Part shown: piece after piece, positions 32,284-42,889 of the stretch
Layout of the letters: every line of letters begins with the position of its first letter
Numbering within the stretch: position 1 is the first letter of the stretch
NCBI GenBank assembly: GCA_951799405.1
Contig: OX637343.1
Span: forward strand, 17,834,524-17,898,523
Reading direction: 5' to 3'
Length of the DNA: 64,000 nucleotides
Source: Agapetus fuscipes
Taxonomy: Eukaryota; Arthropoda; Insecta; Trichoptera; Glossosomatidae
Notes under the pieces: generated by a model
The model's database searches: none
What the model was told of the DNA's origin: nothing
The model's input: the letters and a program-made list of their open reading frames with translations, nothing else
Position numbers and translations under genes: made by a program

Positions 32284-32705
32284 AAATTGTCGGTGTTATG
32301 GCCGAGGGGGCCAAGTGGGCTGATCTTTCTAGCGTATTTGGAATAAAATAACGTTGGTTCAATCCCCACCTGGGTCATTTGACCATAACTTTGACCCTGA
32401 TTCAACAGATGTAATTGGATAATTATTTTATTGATTGTAGAGGCATTAACTTTGTAATCGTTCATCTTAAGAGATAAAAAGAAAAACCACTTTGTTTTAG
32501 ATTACTATGAGTATTTTATTCAATTTAATACCACAACCGGTTTCGCAAACATCCGTTCGCATCATCAGGTGGATAAAAATTAATAATTCATTAAAATAAA
32601 CAAAACTGAATTATTAATTGATGATATTAATACCTGTTTCTGGCCAGGCAGAATAGGTTGGTGAATTGCATTCCTCTTCACAAATCTATTTTTTTTAATT
32701 GCTAA
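32284..32705 (+). mobile_element. SINE-C split by a hammerhead-like insertion
   Basis: The head TCGGTGTTATGGCCGAGGGG, with AAGTGGGCTGATCTTTC and GGTTCAATCCCCACC, runs to about 32410. It resumes at about 32580 with TAATAATTCATTAAAAT and ends with AGGTTGGTGAATTGCATTCC. The 170-bp insert holds the motif at 32529-32574. Confidence 0.75.
32529..32574 (-). ncRNA. Hammerhead-ribozyme-like motif with all three stems
   Basis: On the minus strand: stem I CCAC/GUGG, core CUGAUGA plus one U, stem II GCGAAC/GUUUGC with loop GGAU, then GAA, the palindromic stem III ACCGGU, and U before stem I closes. The extra base after CUGAUGA departs from the standard core, so activity is uncertain. Confidence 0.5.
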
Positions 32706-32872
32706 AGAAAATTTTTTTTGGACCTTTAAATTTTTGTTTCCTTATTTCTGTTTGTAGAAGAAATTAAAGAATCAAAATAAATGACACTATCTTCTCCAAA
32801 CTGCGTTTATATTATTTTAACTTATTTACTATGATTTATTTAAATTTTCATATTTTATTTTTAGGTTTAGGT

Positions 32873-33660
32873 TGGAGGTATGGTCGTTTGACATATTAAC
32901 AGTAATTATAACAACACAATTAAAATTTATTACTTGGATATTAGACGAACCGTTAAAAGAGAACTTTCATTATTCTCGACCTTTCGTTAGCAATGTAGCT
33001 AACGTCTTTCAATTCATCCTCAGTCATCGTGCAGAGAGGGTGTCTACTGAAGACGTAAGCTACGTCGCTAATGAAACGTCAAGAATGATGTAAGTTCTCT
33101 TATAACGGTTCGTGTAATATCTGAGTAATAAATTTTAACTGTGTAGCAGTGGCAAAGGGTGCCATACAAGCCGATTTCCATCGGTTTCCCTTTTAAAATG
33201 AGGTAAAAATGATAATAAAGTAGACTGCATGGTTTCAATGGGGGAAAAATATGTATTGTTTCTTTGGTTTTAAATGTATTCTTTTACTTTGTGTATATTT
33301 TGCATTAACATTTGCATTTGTATTAACTGCTTTGTTACATCATTTTAAAAGGGAAGCCGATGGGAACCGGCTTGTATGGCACCCTTCGCCACGGCTATCT
33401 ACCACTTTTGCCTCAGTCCTGTCAAACGTTGCAGTTGTGTAGTCACACAAAATATGTTTTTACGTGTCAAATTTTATGTTTTCTTGCTTTCTCCATTTTG
33501 TGTTTTGTTTTTTTTACTTTTATTTTTTTACTTTGTGCCTATATTTTTTAACGACTTTGTTACATCATTTTAAAAGGGAAGCCGATGGGAACTGGCTTGT
33601 ATGGCACCCTTCGCCACTGCTGTGTAGTTATAATTATTGTAAATATTTTATTTGATTCAA
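32873..33660 (+). mobile_element. Palindromic hammerhead-like element, copy 2, with nested hAT MITE
   Basis: Begins TTAGGTTTAGGTTGGAGG..GTCGTTTGACAT and has arms around CGAACCGTTAAAAGAGAAC and GTTCTCTTATAACGGTTCG. ATATTTTATTT at about 32850 and 33645 is the likely duplication. A CAGTGGC hAT element is inserted at 33147. The left-arm motif is decayed; the right-arm one (33041-33095) is recognisable. Confidence 0.7.
33147..33619. mobile_element. hAT-like MITE (CAGTGGCGAAG family), long copy
   Basis: Perfect 8-bp duplication CTGTGTAG at 33139-33146 and 33620-33627. The right terminal repeat occurs twice, at 33340-33412 and 33552-33619, each with GCCGATGGGAAC and CACCCTTCGCCAC. The internal one suggests a nested or partly duplicated copy. 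Confidence 0.8.
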
Positions 33661-33974
33661 ATTGTAAATATTTTATATTGATGATGTTGCTGTTAGAAAA
33701 TATTCTTGAAATCTTGTTGAGAAAATATAATTTATTGAGCTAGGTTATGATTTAGTTTTAATTATTGTTGTTAATTTTTATGCCAAATAAAAATGCCTTA
33801 TCGCAGTGAAAACTTAAAAGAAATGTTTTTCTTTACGTTTGGACTCCGAAAATCACTGGAACGGATATTACATTTCTCAGCAAACAGATGTCAACATTTA
33901 TTTAACAAGTATTTTGCAACAGATAACAATACTAGTTAGCCTGATCCCTAGATACCCAGTTGATGATGATGATG

Positions 33975-34229
33975 ATCTAATCTAATCTAATCTAAGTCGC
34001 AAAGATATTTTAAATTGGAGATTCACATTACATGCATTCTCACAACCAGACACGTACAAGTTCGCGCTTGCACATGCCTCATGTGAACCTACAACATAAA
34101 AACCAATCTCAAATGGACATACACCCTGCAACTCTTACCGTCCTTCCCTGTAACAGGGGTGACATTAGCAAAGGGAACCATTTTTACAGCATGGGTGGTC
34201 AGCCGCATACCCACCTATAAGTCAGGAAA
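33975..34229 (-). repeat. RTE-tail copy, near full length
   Basis: From TCTAATCTAATCTAATCTAAG to CACCTATAAGTCAGG. Confidence 0.85.
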
Positions 34230-34244
34230 AAAAAAAGTTGATGA

Positions 34245-34540
34245 GTTGATGATTTCTTTATAGCGCTGTTTCGTGATGTAGTCACTCCAAGGGTTGTGAT
34301 GTCACAACTTATTTGTGTATGGAATAAATGTAGACTCCTGATGATGGCAGGTGGACTTCCAGAATTGTTGAATCAAGGTCGTAGGAGGACAAAAGAAGTG
34401 TGGGAAGACCCAAAAAAGATGGGTTGACGATATTAACCAGCTGATTGGAAAACAGTGGTATCGTGTTGCTCGAGATAGAAGAATGTGGAAAACTTTTGAA
34501 GAGGCCTGTATCCAGCAGTGGAGAGAAGAAGGCTAGCAGT
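34245..34540 (+). mobile_element. LINE 3' end, another RTE/Jockey-like family
   Basis: Broken frames show KKRWVDDINQLIGKQW-like and RDRRMWKTFEEACIQQW, the characteristic C-terminus of a LINE polymerase, before a stop near 34535. It is preceded by a segment also found at 11840. Confidence 0.55.
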
Positions 34541-35195
34541 AAATTCCACTCCTAACGCTGTTTATTTTCACAATTTTGTGTGCTGTTCGATGGACAAATG
34601 CAACAATACAAAATTAAGAAACAAGTTGCAAAAAGTGACAGAAAGTCTTCATATGCGCTTGGCACATGTTCGCTCATTAAAAACTCCTGAAATGTGAGAT
34701 TAGCATAAAATGTGTTGCCGTTGCAAGTATGAGAGGCTGCGAGCGCTTGCATGTGAGCGGGTTTGACAATAGTTTGTAGTTTTGGAATGAGACATATCTC
34801 TTGAGTGTTGCTACATTGTAAACGTAATAAAGTTGAGAGCTTAATGCCGTAAAAAGAATCCGCCGGGATGGCGATATTGCCACTCGGCAGAATGCAATAA
34901 ACAAAAATAAATGGCAGCTACTTTTTTGTGAGTTTAATGGAATGAAAGGAAAGTTATGTCTGCTGTAATGGAGGGTACATATTATTATTGTTTATGATTT
35001 AGGTTTTTCATTTTGATCAAAATATGATTAAGAAGTCTTCACTCTACACTTCTTTACATACTTAATCCGGCTCACAAGTCTTGAAGCCTCAGGGCCTCAC
35101 GCACCACAATCCTCCAGGACTCTCAATCTTGACTTCTTACTCCCAGCCTGGAGCGCGAGGACGAGGAGTCCCAGGTCTTCCGCTTAGCCAGGACA
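34541..35195. other. Intergenic DNA, nothing recognised
   Basis: No recognised gene or named repeat. 35060-35180 has mixed composition and may belong to the SINE/LINE end that follows. Confidence 0.35.
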
Positions 35196-35275
35196 TTGTC
35201 AAAGGGCTCTTGAGGCGTGATACAAACAAAAACAGCGCTCACCAAATAAATGATTCTAATATTATTATTATTATC
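35196..35275 (+). repeat. CR1/SINE-A shared 3' tail
   Basis: AAGGGCTCTTGAGGCGTGAT to ACAGCGCTCACCAAATAAAT and a (TAATAT)-like tract; whether it came from the LINE or the SINE cannot be decided. Confidence 0.6.
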
Positions 35276-35429
35276 GTGTGCCCATCGTATCCTGGGATGT
35301 CCTGTTGTATGTGTGAGATCCAGCCATCCATTTTTTTTTGCATCGATGAATCCAGAACCATTTGGAAAGTTTTCAAATCGACATACTAAAAAAATAAATG
35401 ATAACTGATTGTATTTTTAACAAAACAGT

Positions 35430-35740
35430 TATCCGGTCCTGTTGATAGCTCAGTTGGTAGAGTGCTTGCACTCCATACCGAGAGCTCGGGTTCGAATCTC
35501 ACAGAGGGTGTCAGAAATTATTCACCGTTTCAGGGTTTAAGTATTTCAAACCGAAAATAAAACACTGGCAGGGTTTAGTCAGTCTTCGAAAGAAATGAGT
35601 AGCATCCACCTCGGGAACTGGGAAACCCCTACTTCAACTGAAGTTAGCGTAAGGCCAGCTCTATTACTTGTAAAAATAAATATGTTCAACTCGCCACATT
35701 GCGATTCCTTCGGGGAAAATGCGCCAAGAAGTTAAACTTA
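35430..35740 (+). mobile_element. SINE-B, near full length
   Basis: GTTGATAGCTCAGTTGGTAG, GGTTCGAATCTCACAG and the body to GCCAAGAAGTTAAAC; the terminal TTGCG tail is lost. Confidence 0.8.
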
Positions 35741-36320
35741 GATTTCTGTTAGAAGTATTCAAATAGAAAAAACTTGAGTTTTTTAAATTCTTTGCCATTT
35801 GCAGTCTTTTATTCGTCTTTTTCGTGATAGCGATTTTCCACGATTAGCAGGAGCGCCAGTGTCATACTGGCAGGAGTCCATTATTAAAAAGTTTTATTTA
35901 CATACCGCGCTATCTGTCTCTAGGCGGGGCCATCCGTGTATAAGAAAGTTTGACAGTCTGAAAGTTGACACAACATACATTCCTACACAAAAGTTTGTTT
36001 TGACGTTTAGCGTGCTGTCATAACCTCATTTTGTTGTTTTTCTTTGGTGAGTTATTTTAAAACACTAAAATATGAATTATTAACACAACAAGTGGTTTGT
36101 TTACACTAACAGCATGCTTTAACGAAAAATGATAAGTTGATATAATAATTTGGTTACATGATATTTATTTGGTAGACGCGTGGGTACTTACTTAGTTGAA
36201 AAATGTTAAAACTTTTTTGTATTGATTTGTTAATTTCGATAATAACTAAACACACCAAAAGTTCTCAAAGCCGTTTTATACAAATGAAAAATAGTAGTGA
36301 ACAACTTGCCTCTTATAATC
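35741..36320. other. Intergenic DNA, nothing recognised
   Basis: A 74-codon frame at 35799-36023 lacks any known motif. Otherwise AT-rich. Confidence 0.35.
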
Positions 36321-36321
36321 A

Positions 36322-36620
36322 ATCCATAATCCATAAGTTGCAAAGATATTTAATAAACATTTAAAATTCACACTGCGTACAAGCACTAATTGTACAAGCA
36401 AACACGTGCAAGTTCACGCTTTTACACGCGGAGCTATGAAAGTTGAACGTCGTCGTCGATGTCTTGATTTTTTTTTGAGTTAATACATTTTTGACCATAC
36501 TAGGTGGTCAGCCGTAACCTATAAGCCTAGCTAACCTATGTATTAGTCTAGGAACACACACACCTTCGGTCCTACAATATGTTTAATAATTATAACTTTT
36601 GCCGACTTTCCCTGAAACAG
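36322..36620 (-). repeat. Diverged RTE-tail copy
   Basis: AATCCATAAGTTGCAAAGAT, GTGCAAGTTCACGCTTTTAC and GCCGACTTTCCCTGAAACAG keep the order of the repeat with deletions. Confidence 0.6.
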
Positions 36621-36654
36621 GCAAAAGTGAAACAATGGAATATCTAAAATATTG

Positions 36655-37080
36655 ACCAACGACGTTACCACGTTGAAAGCACCGGTTCCCATAGATCACC
36701 GAAGTTAAGCAACATTGGGCGCGGACAGTACTTGGATGGGTAACCGCTCAGGTACACCGCGTGTCGTTGGCATCTTGGACCGGTCCGTAGTGGCAACACT
36801 TCGGACTCGTAAATGGAAGGTTGTGGATTCGGATCCCGGCGGAGCACAAAAATATACCATTTATATTTCGAATGTGCTCTTCGCTGAGTTGAAAAATTCA
36901 TAAACCTTTACCAAAGACCGGTCACTGAAAGGTCCATCCAACCTTACAACAACTGGGTCTTGCTTGAGAATTGGCGCTTTCTACAGCGACGACCAAGCTC
37001 GCAGAGGGCTCTTGAGGTGTGATTGTGATACACACTAAAACAGCGCTCACCAAATAAATCATCCTAATATTATTATTATC
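36655..37080 (+). mobile_element. SINE-A, full-length 5S rRNA-tRNA dimeric SINE
   Basis: 36656-36773 follows 5S rRNA nearly throughout: CCACGTTGAAAGCACCGGTT, GATCACCGAAGTTAAGCAAC, GTACTTGGATGGGTAACCGC. The tRNA-like half follows at 36778-36850 (GGACCGGTCCGTAG, GGATTCGGATCCCGGCGG). A body and the CR1-like 3' tail end at (TAT)n near 37080. It carries two potential internal pol III promoters. Confidence 0.9.
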
Positions 37081-37132
37081 TAGGCTTATTTAAACACAGG
37101 TTGTCGCCCAAAACAAATAAATAAATGATTGA

Positions 37133-37400
37133 TCCCTTGACTTACTTATAGGTTGGTATGAGGCTGACCACCCATACTGTAAAAAATGGTTCACTTTGCC
37201 AATGTCACCCCTGTTTCAGGAAAGGTCGGAAAGAGTTGCAGGGCTTATGTTCATTTGAGATTGGGTTTTTATAATGTAGGTCCACATGCGGCATGTGTGA
37301 GCGCGGCATTATGCGTGTCTGCTTGTGGGAATGCATTTATGTAATATGAATCTCAAATGATATATATCTTTGCAACCAGATTTAGATTTAGAGATCAGGA
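37133..37400 (+). repeat. RTE-tail copy, near full length
   Basis: From TTGACTTACTTATAGGTTGG to ACCAGATTTAGATTTAGAG. Confidence 0.85.
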
Positions 37401-37460
37401 TTTAAAAAAAAATCACAGTAAAGTGATATCTGACGATAATTATAAAATGATCAAAAACGG

Positions 37461-37764
37461 TAGGGGGCCGTCCATAAATTACGTCATCGATTTTGGCCGA
37501 TTTTCGACCCCCCCCCCCCCCCCCCTTACAATCAACCTATAGTCATTATCTAATGACCCCCCTCCCTCCCTCTTGATGTAATAATGGATGAGCTTAATAA
37601 TTAATAATGTTATATTACTTACATACTATTCTGTATATTTTGTAGAAAGAAATGTATTTACAAGAACGACGTCACTTTTGGTACTCGTACATCATTTGCC
37701 ATCATCCGCAGACCAGACTCCCCCCCCCCTTAATGCGAATGACGTAATATATAGACAGCCCCTA
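37461..37764. mobile_element. MITE with TAGGGGGCCGTCCATAAATT termini
   Basis: TAGGGGGCCGTCCATAAATT with ACGTCAT is mirrored by ATGACGTAATATATAGACAG and CCCCTA. Two poly-C runs (37510-37527 and 37718-37729) flank the inside of the arms. TA is the likely duplication. Superfamily not assigned. Confidence 0.65.
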
Positions 37765-37810
37765 GGTGCTTGGCCCTTCAGCGTCTTTTACCAACATACA
37801 TACATACCTA

Positions 37811-38036
37811 CAGACCGGTCCGTAGTCTAGTGGTTAACACTTCTGACTCGGAAGGTTGTGGGTTCGAATTCCGGCGGAGCACAAAAAAAAATCATTTATA
37901 TTTTCAAATATGCTCTTCGCTGGGTAATTAATTCACATACCTTAACCAAAGACCGGTCACTAAAGGTCCATCCAGCCTTACAGCAACTGGGTCTTTCTTG
38001 AGAATTGGCGCTTTCTTAATATTATTATTATTATTA
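37811..38036 (+). mobile_element. SINE-A, tRNA-half copy
   Basis: GACCGGTCCGTAGTCTAGTG, GGTTCGAATTCCGGCGGAGC and body to TTGGCGCTTTCTT, then (ATT)n. Confidence 0.8.
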
Positions 38037-38104
38037 AGTACAAAATATGTATTGTATTGAAGTATGACTGTTTGTGTTGCACCAAGTGTAGGTAACGTTT
38101 TTTT

Positions 38105-38345
38105 TTTGATAGATTTGTGAAGAGGCAATGCAATTCACCAACCTATTTTGCCTGACCAGTTGTCTTCATGCGAAAGCTTGTGTGTATGCAATGACATCTG
38201 TTGAACCATTGTCGATAGAACAAAGCCGGGCTCGAACCGGCGTTAGTGTCAATAACGCAAATTCGAGTGCCAACACCTTGTCCCCTCGACCATCCCTGCG
38301 GCAGTTTTATTTTGTTAGAATGACAGCACCAGGACAGAGCTCAGA
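38105..38345 (-). repeat. SINE-C-related sequence
   Basis: 38107-38165 is the SINE-C 3' end (complement AGGTTGGTGAATTGCATTGC). 38200-38310 has a different tRNA-like head (complement GGGGACAAGGTGTTGGCAC and CCGGTTCGAGCCCGGC). It may be a distinct SINE subfamily. Confidence 0.5.
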
Positions 38346-38597
38346 TTCGTAACTAAGATACTTAGCAACCATTCAACCAGGCGCAAGTGCCTAGCAAACC
38401 GACCAAGTGACGTCATACTTTTTCCCCCGGTTAAAATGTGCGGACTCTAACGGTGCTGTTCTTAGACATTTTAGTCTACTAATGGTGCATTTGTATGAAG
38501 ATCTAGGTCAATCCAAGATGGCCGCAAGTGAACAGCTGATTAGTTAGATTAGTTAAAAGAGTTATGAAGTGATGAAGAAAATCAAGTTTAAACAAAC

Positions 38598-38845
38598 AAA
38601 AACAGCAGATTTTGGGGAAAAACACTCTTTTCCGTTAACTTTATTTTACTCAAGTTTTGCAACTCGTACTCAGGGTACTGGGCTTAAAGTCTCATCACCA
38701 CGGTTATTCTTACCTACCGAATATCGGTAATATTTATATGAAGACCTGTCAATTCAAGATGGCCGTAATTGAACAGCCGATTAGTCTTCATACAACTATT
38801 ACCAAAATTCGGTGGGTAAGAACGACCGTGGTGATGAGACTAAGG
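38598..38845. mobile_element. MITE fragments: foldback half and palindromic MITE copy
   Basis: 38598-38681 matches one arm of the element at 60846-61087 (CAAGTTTTGCAACTCGTACT). 38683-38845 is a CTCATCACCACGGT palindromic MITE with centre AAGATGGCCGTAATTGAACAG. Confidence 0.65.
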
Positions 38846-39143
38846 TTGGATGGACCTTTCAGTGACCGGTCTTTGGTAAAGGTTTATGAATTTTTCAACC
38901 CAGCGAAGAGCACATTTGGAAATATAAATGGTATATTTTTGTGCTCCGCCGGGATTCGAATCCACAACCTTCCATTTACGAGTCCGAAGTGTAGCCGCTG
39001 GACTACGGACTGGTCCAAGAAATGCCAACAACACGCGGTGTACCTGAGCGGTCACCCGTCCAGGTAGCATCCGCGCCCAATGTTGCATAACTTCGGTGAT
39101 CTGATGAGAACCGGTGCTTTCAACATGGTATTGTCGTTTTAAG
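38843..39143 (-). mobile_element. SINE-A with 5S half, 3'-truncated
   Basis: The 5S half (39143-39025) is well kept: complements of GAAAGCACCGGTTCTC, TATGCAACATTGGGCGCGG and GACGGGTGACCGCTCAGG. The tRNA half and body follow to GGTCCATCCAACCTTAG, where it joins the MITE. Confidence 0.85.
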
Positions 39144-39499
39144 GTGGTCAGCTTCACCCCGACCTATTTGTTTGTGCTACCTATCGAGGAACTATTTGTG
39201 TGCAATTTTAAATCGATACTTTCGACGTGTTCGACTTTCGCTCGCTCCCTTTTAGCCCCATCCCTACGCTGGGCGGTGACGTCACTGGCCACGTCCGTTG
39301 GCAAGGCAACTCGCGGTCACTCATCACGGTTGCCATGGTAACCATGCACGTACCTACTACTGTATATCTAGCTGGTTTTGCATTTCACAGTCTCTGACTT
39401 GGTTAGCTTTATGCACTGGCGTCTCATGAGACTTTTGACAGTAAAGTGCCGCAATTAATCCGCACGTATAGTTTAACTTCTTCGCATGTCCCCTAAGCC

Positions 39500-40395
39500 C
39501 TAACAGTGCTATTCTTAGACATTTTGGTCGTACATTGATCCTACGCTTTGACAAAATAATGATGCCTGGGATTGAAGTCTCATCATCACGGTCATTCTTA
39601 CCTACCGAATATCGGTAATATTTGTATGAAGACTAATCAGCTTGTTAAGTTTATAAAATGGGAGGTATCTTCTGATGTACCTACAGGATACTTACTCCGG
39701 CTAGCTCTCATCAGCATCACTCTCAGGGCGTGGGGTTCTTTCTTTGGTATTGCTTACTTGTATCTTGGGAAGGGTTTTATATTAAAAGATAAGTTTAACA
39801 TGAACAAATAAGGGTTTATTTACTTTACTAATATGGGTAAAAAGGGGAAATAAGGGAATGGCCAGACCTGAACTTGTCACTAAAATACTCCCTACTCTGT
39901 TGACTGGAGTTCCGAACTGAATGGCCTGGGGCAGCGCCCCAGGCTAGCGGCGGCTCACGAGACGGACGCCTCCACACGTTGGAGCCCCTGGGTGGGCGCT
40001 CCTATGCACTATGTCTCCTATGCCTCTGGTCCACAAGGCGGGTGCCTTGCTGGCAGGAAACCCAAGTAGATGGGGAGGAGGGAGCTCCATTGTAATGCCC
40101 CCTCTTGCACCGCTTGGTGCTTGGTCGCTGACGTCTTAATCGGTTCACATCTTGCCGGGAGCTCATGAGCGACGGCCCGATCAGATCACACGGCGCAGTT
40201 CGGCCGCTTCCGTGACCGTTCGGCTCCGTTCGGCCCACAAAACACACTGTACACTTTGAGATTGTTTTTAATATGTTATTTTAAAATAACATAACAAGCT
40301 GTTTACTTGCGGCCATCTTGGATTGACAGGTCTTCATACAAATGTATCATTAGTGAGTCAAAGCGTGGGCTCAACGGGCGACTAAACTGTGTAAG
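39500..40395. mobile_element. Palindromic MITE split by a solo LTR
   Basis: The left half (39500-39642, with TTCTTAGACATTTTGGTCGT and CTCATCATCACGGTCATTC) and right half (40297-40395, GCGGCCATCTTGGATTGACA and GTGGGCTCAACGGGCGACT) restore one MITE once the LTR is removed. Confidence 0.75.
39643..40296 (+). mobile_element. Solo LTR, 654 bp, with AGCT duplication
   Basis: Starts TGTTAAG, ends CATAACA, flanked by AGCT at 39639-39642 and 40297-40300. The sequence in between is unlike its surroundings, GC-rich from 39900 to 40230. No coding part is present. A 4-bp duplication and TG...CA ends fit Gypsy-like LTRs; the orientation is uncertain. Confidence 0.7.
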
Positions 40396-40439
40396 AATAG
40401 CACAATAAGGGGTTAAATGTGACGCTCATTGTAAATTGA

Positions 40440-40680
40440 CATTTAAATGTAAAAGGAAGGCCTAACGCCAACCATTGCCGTTGGATTGGGAGTTTTCCAG
40501 CTTCAAAAAGGGTTGATTCACATTTTTTGTGAACGCTGAATAAACCTTTCCGATATTTTAGTTTTTGATTTGAAATAACCACCGAAACTGGAAATCATTT
40601 CTGACCTTTTCGGTGGGTATCGAACTCTGGCTATCGATCACATCTATCTGAGCTATAGCTGAGATAGCCGTCTTCCACAA
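40440..40680 (-). repeat. Diverged SINE-B copy
   Basis: GAACGCTGAATAAACCTTTC and ACCACCGAAACTGGAAATCA keep the SINE-B order in minus orientation. Confidence 0.6.
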
Positions 40681-40859
40681 AAACTAACTTTTGAAAACAC
40701 TTGGAATGAATATTTGTGCGTCTTTAGGAGACTGGTTCGTTCAACCTTGTATAGAGCCACCTTAAAGGTAAAACTGCATAAGTGCTGATTCAGTGATTTG
40801 AGAAATCGTGGATAAAACATTAAATTGGGTGTAACTTCTCATAGTAAATAAACTAATTA

Positions 40860-41068
40860 TGATGATGATGGATTACTTCTTTCTTATGGCGCCATTTAAT
40901 GGTACAGGACCATCTCAAGGGCGCCATGGCTTCTGGAGAAAAGCAGTGTCTTCAGTCCCTTTCTGAAGGTGGTGGTAGGCTTGTTCGCGCGAACACCGAT
41001 GGGCAAATTGTTCCAGGCAACCGGCCCGGCCACCGCAAAGCTCCTGTCTGCAGAATGTGATGTGTTCG
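40860..41068 (-). mobile_element. L2/CR1-like LINE 3' end
   Basis: On the minus strand FAVAGPVAWNNLPIGVR and FRKGLKTLLFS are the polymerase C-terminus, followed by a GGCGCCATAAGAAAGAAGT 3' end and a (CAT)n tail. Confidence 0.75.
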
Positions 41069-41534
41069 CTTACAAGGAAGTACTCATGACAAATTTCTGA
41101 ACTTCAGGATATTCACACTTTTGTAGTTCTCTCCTAGAAAATAGGAAAAAGGTGCATTTATCTGAGATACCCATGTTAGCTTCATATGTCACTTATTCAG
41201 TCCATATAGGCTACAGCTATTAGCTACTACTTAGGGCCTGTTGCACCACCTTCAATTAATATTTTTGACACATCAAATTTGATGGCTTAATTCTGGTAAG
41301 GACCTCGGTTAAATATTTCTCGGAAGTGAGTAATAATATGATGGAATTTGAACATGAAAGATGATGTACATAAGCTGATTTACGTATATGCAACCAAATT
41401 TTTGATTTGATGGGAGAAATCACACTTAATTTTGATTTTTCTCTGATAGGAGTTTGGTGTTATTTCTTCTAACTTAGTTATTTCTTGAATTGTGGCTCTA
41501 GAATAATTCATGTTTAGAGAGGGCAAGATCCACA

Positions 41535-41812
41535 TCATAACGTCATCATCATCATCATCATCATTGGCACGATAACCCGGGGTGGGTCTTGGCCTCCATC
41601 AGCAACCGCTGCCAGCGCTGTCTATCCAACGTCTTCCTCCTCCAGTCCCACATTTCCACTGCACGGCAATCCGCCACCACTCCATCCAGCCATCTTGAAC
41701 GTGGTCTTCCCACTGTCCTGCGTCCTTGCGGGTTCGTCATCACAATCGTCCTCTCCAGGCTCCGATGGTCCATTCCTGAATGTGTCCCAGCCAATGCAGT
41801 CTGTTGACCTTT
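41535..41812 (-). mobile_element. LINE 3' end with (ATG)n tail
   Basis: The 77-codon frame 41794-41561 reads GRPRSRWLDGVVADCRAVEM and WQRLLMEAKTHPGL, a familiar C-terminus of insect non-LTR polymerases, then GATGATGATG. Confidence 0.75.
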
Positions 41813-42139
41813 ATTGAGCGGACCACATCAGCGTCACTCATAACGGCACTCATCAAATGAATCATAATCTTTACAGACATGGTATTTTTATATGCTCCCA
41901 CTTGCTTGCCTTGCTACGCCACTGGCCGCTGGCTGTCTCTACATAAAATAGAGAAATGAAATCCTTTATTAGCGTCGTTGGCTTTTCATTATTTTTATTT
42001 TATTTTGTGAGAGCTCCGTTTCGTAATCCGCTTTGTGAGAATTATGGGAGAGGGAGTTGTGCCCCAATGAGAAGGTTTATGTTTATTATAGAATACACCA
42101 AAACATCGAAACTACATTTTTACTGCAATTTATTGTAAA

Positions 42140-42692
42140 TTTAGTGATATGACAGTTACTGTATCCTGCTGCCGTTCCACTAGGGGTAGCCGGTACCTCC
42201 GCAGATGCGCCTCCACTTTTTTCTGTCCTTACAAACCACTTTCATTTCTTTGGTCTAACCATTCTTTCCTCGGCCTTCCCCTTCCGCGCTTTCCTCTGAC
42301 ATTTCCTTTGTACACTTTCTTCGTTAATTGTTCATCATCCATTCTTTCAAGATGTCTGAACCATCTCATCGTACTTTTTTGTATTCTCATATTCTCTTTT
42401 ATACCACACTCGTTCATCACTCAAGCATTACGTACTCTATCACTCAGTGTCTTTCCAGCCATTGCTCTCAGGTAAACCATTTCAACCGTACACACTTTAC
42501 TCAGCTCACATTCATTTACTGTCCACGCCTCTTATTCTATACATCAATGTCGGAACCAATATGCCATTGTGTACCGCCAATCTCATATTCTTCGTAAGTT
42601 TCCTATTTCTTGCAATTCTTCCAATCGTTCCCATTACACTTCTTCCTCTACTAGCGCGCTTTTCCAATTCTTTCGTCAATTTCCCATTCGTT
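42140..42692 (-). mobile_element. RTE-like LINE 3' end, broken frames
   Basis: Complement frames give [34 protein letters not shown] and [12 protein letters not shown], with shifts near 42540 and 42430. The 3' end resembles the TTACAG subfamily. Confidence 0.75.
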
Positions 42693-42695
42693 AAT

Positions 42696-42800
42696 GTTAA
42701 TTAATTAATTTAAATTAAATTAATTTAAATTAAGTATTAAATTAATTTAAATTAAGTATTAAATTAATTTAAATAAAATAATTAAGTTAATTCGTTAATT
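42696..42800. repeat. AT-rich short tandem repeat
   Basis: ATTAAATTAATTTAAATTAAG-like units of about 26 bp repeat three to four times. Confidence 0.7.
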
Positions 42801-42889
42801 CCTAACAGTTAATGTCCAAATAAATGTTTTTTTGAATATGATAATTTTATAGATTTATTTAGATTCTAAATAATAATAATAGTAATAGT

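Noticed and set aside
36656..36773. A functional 5S rRNA gene
   Set aside because: It is fused to a tRNA-like unit and SINE body and recurs in the same fusion at 31.1 and 39.1 kb, so it is part of SINE-A.
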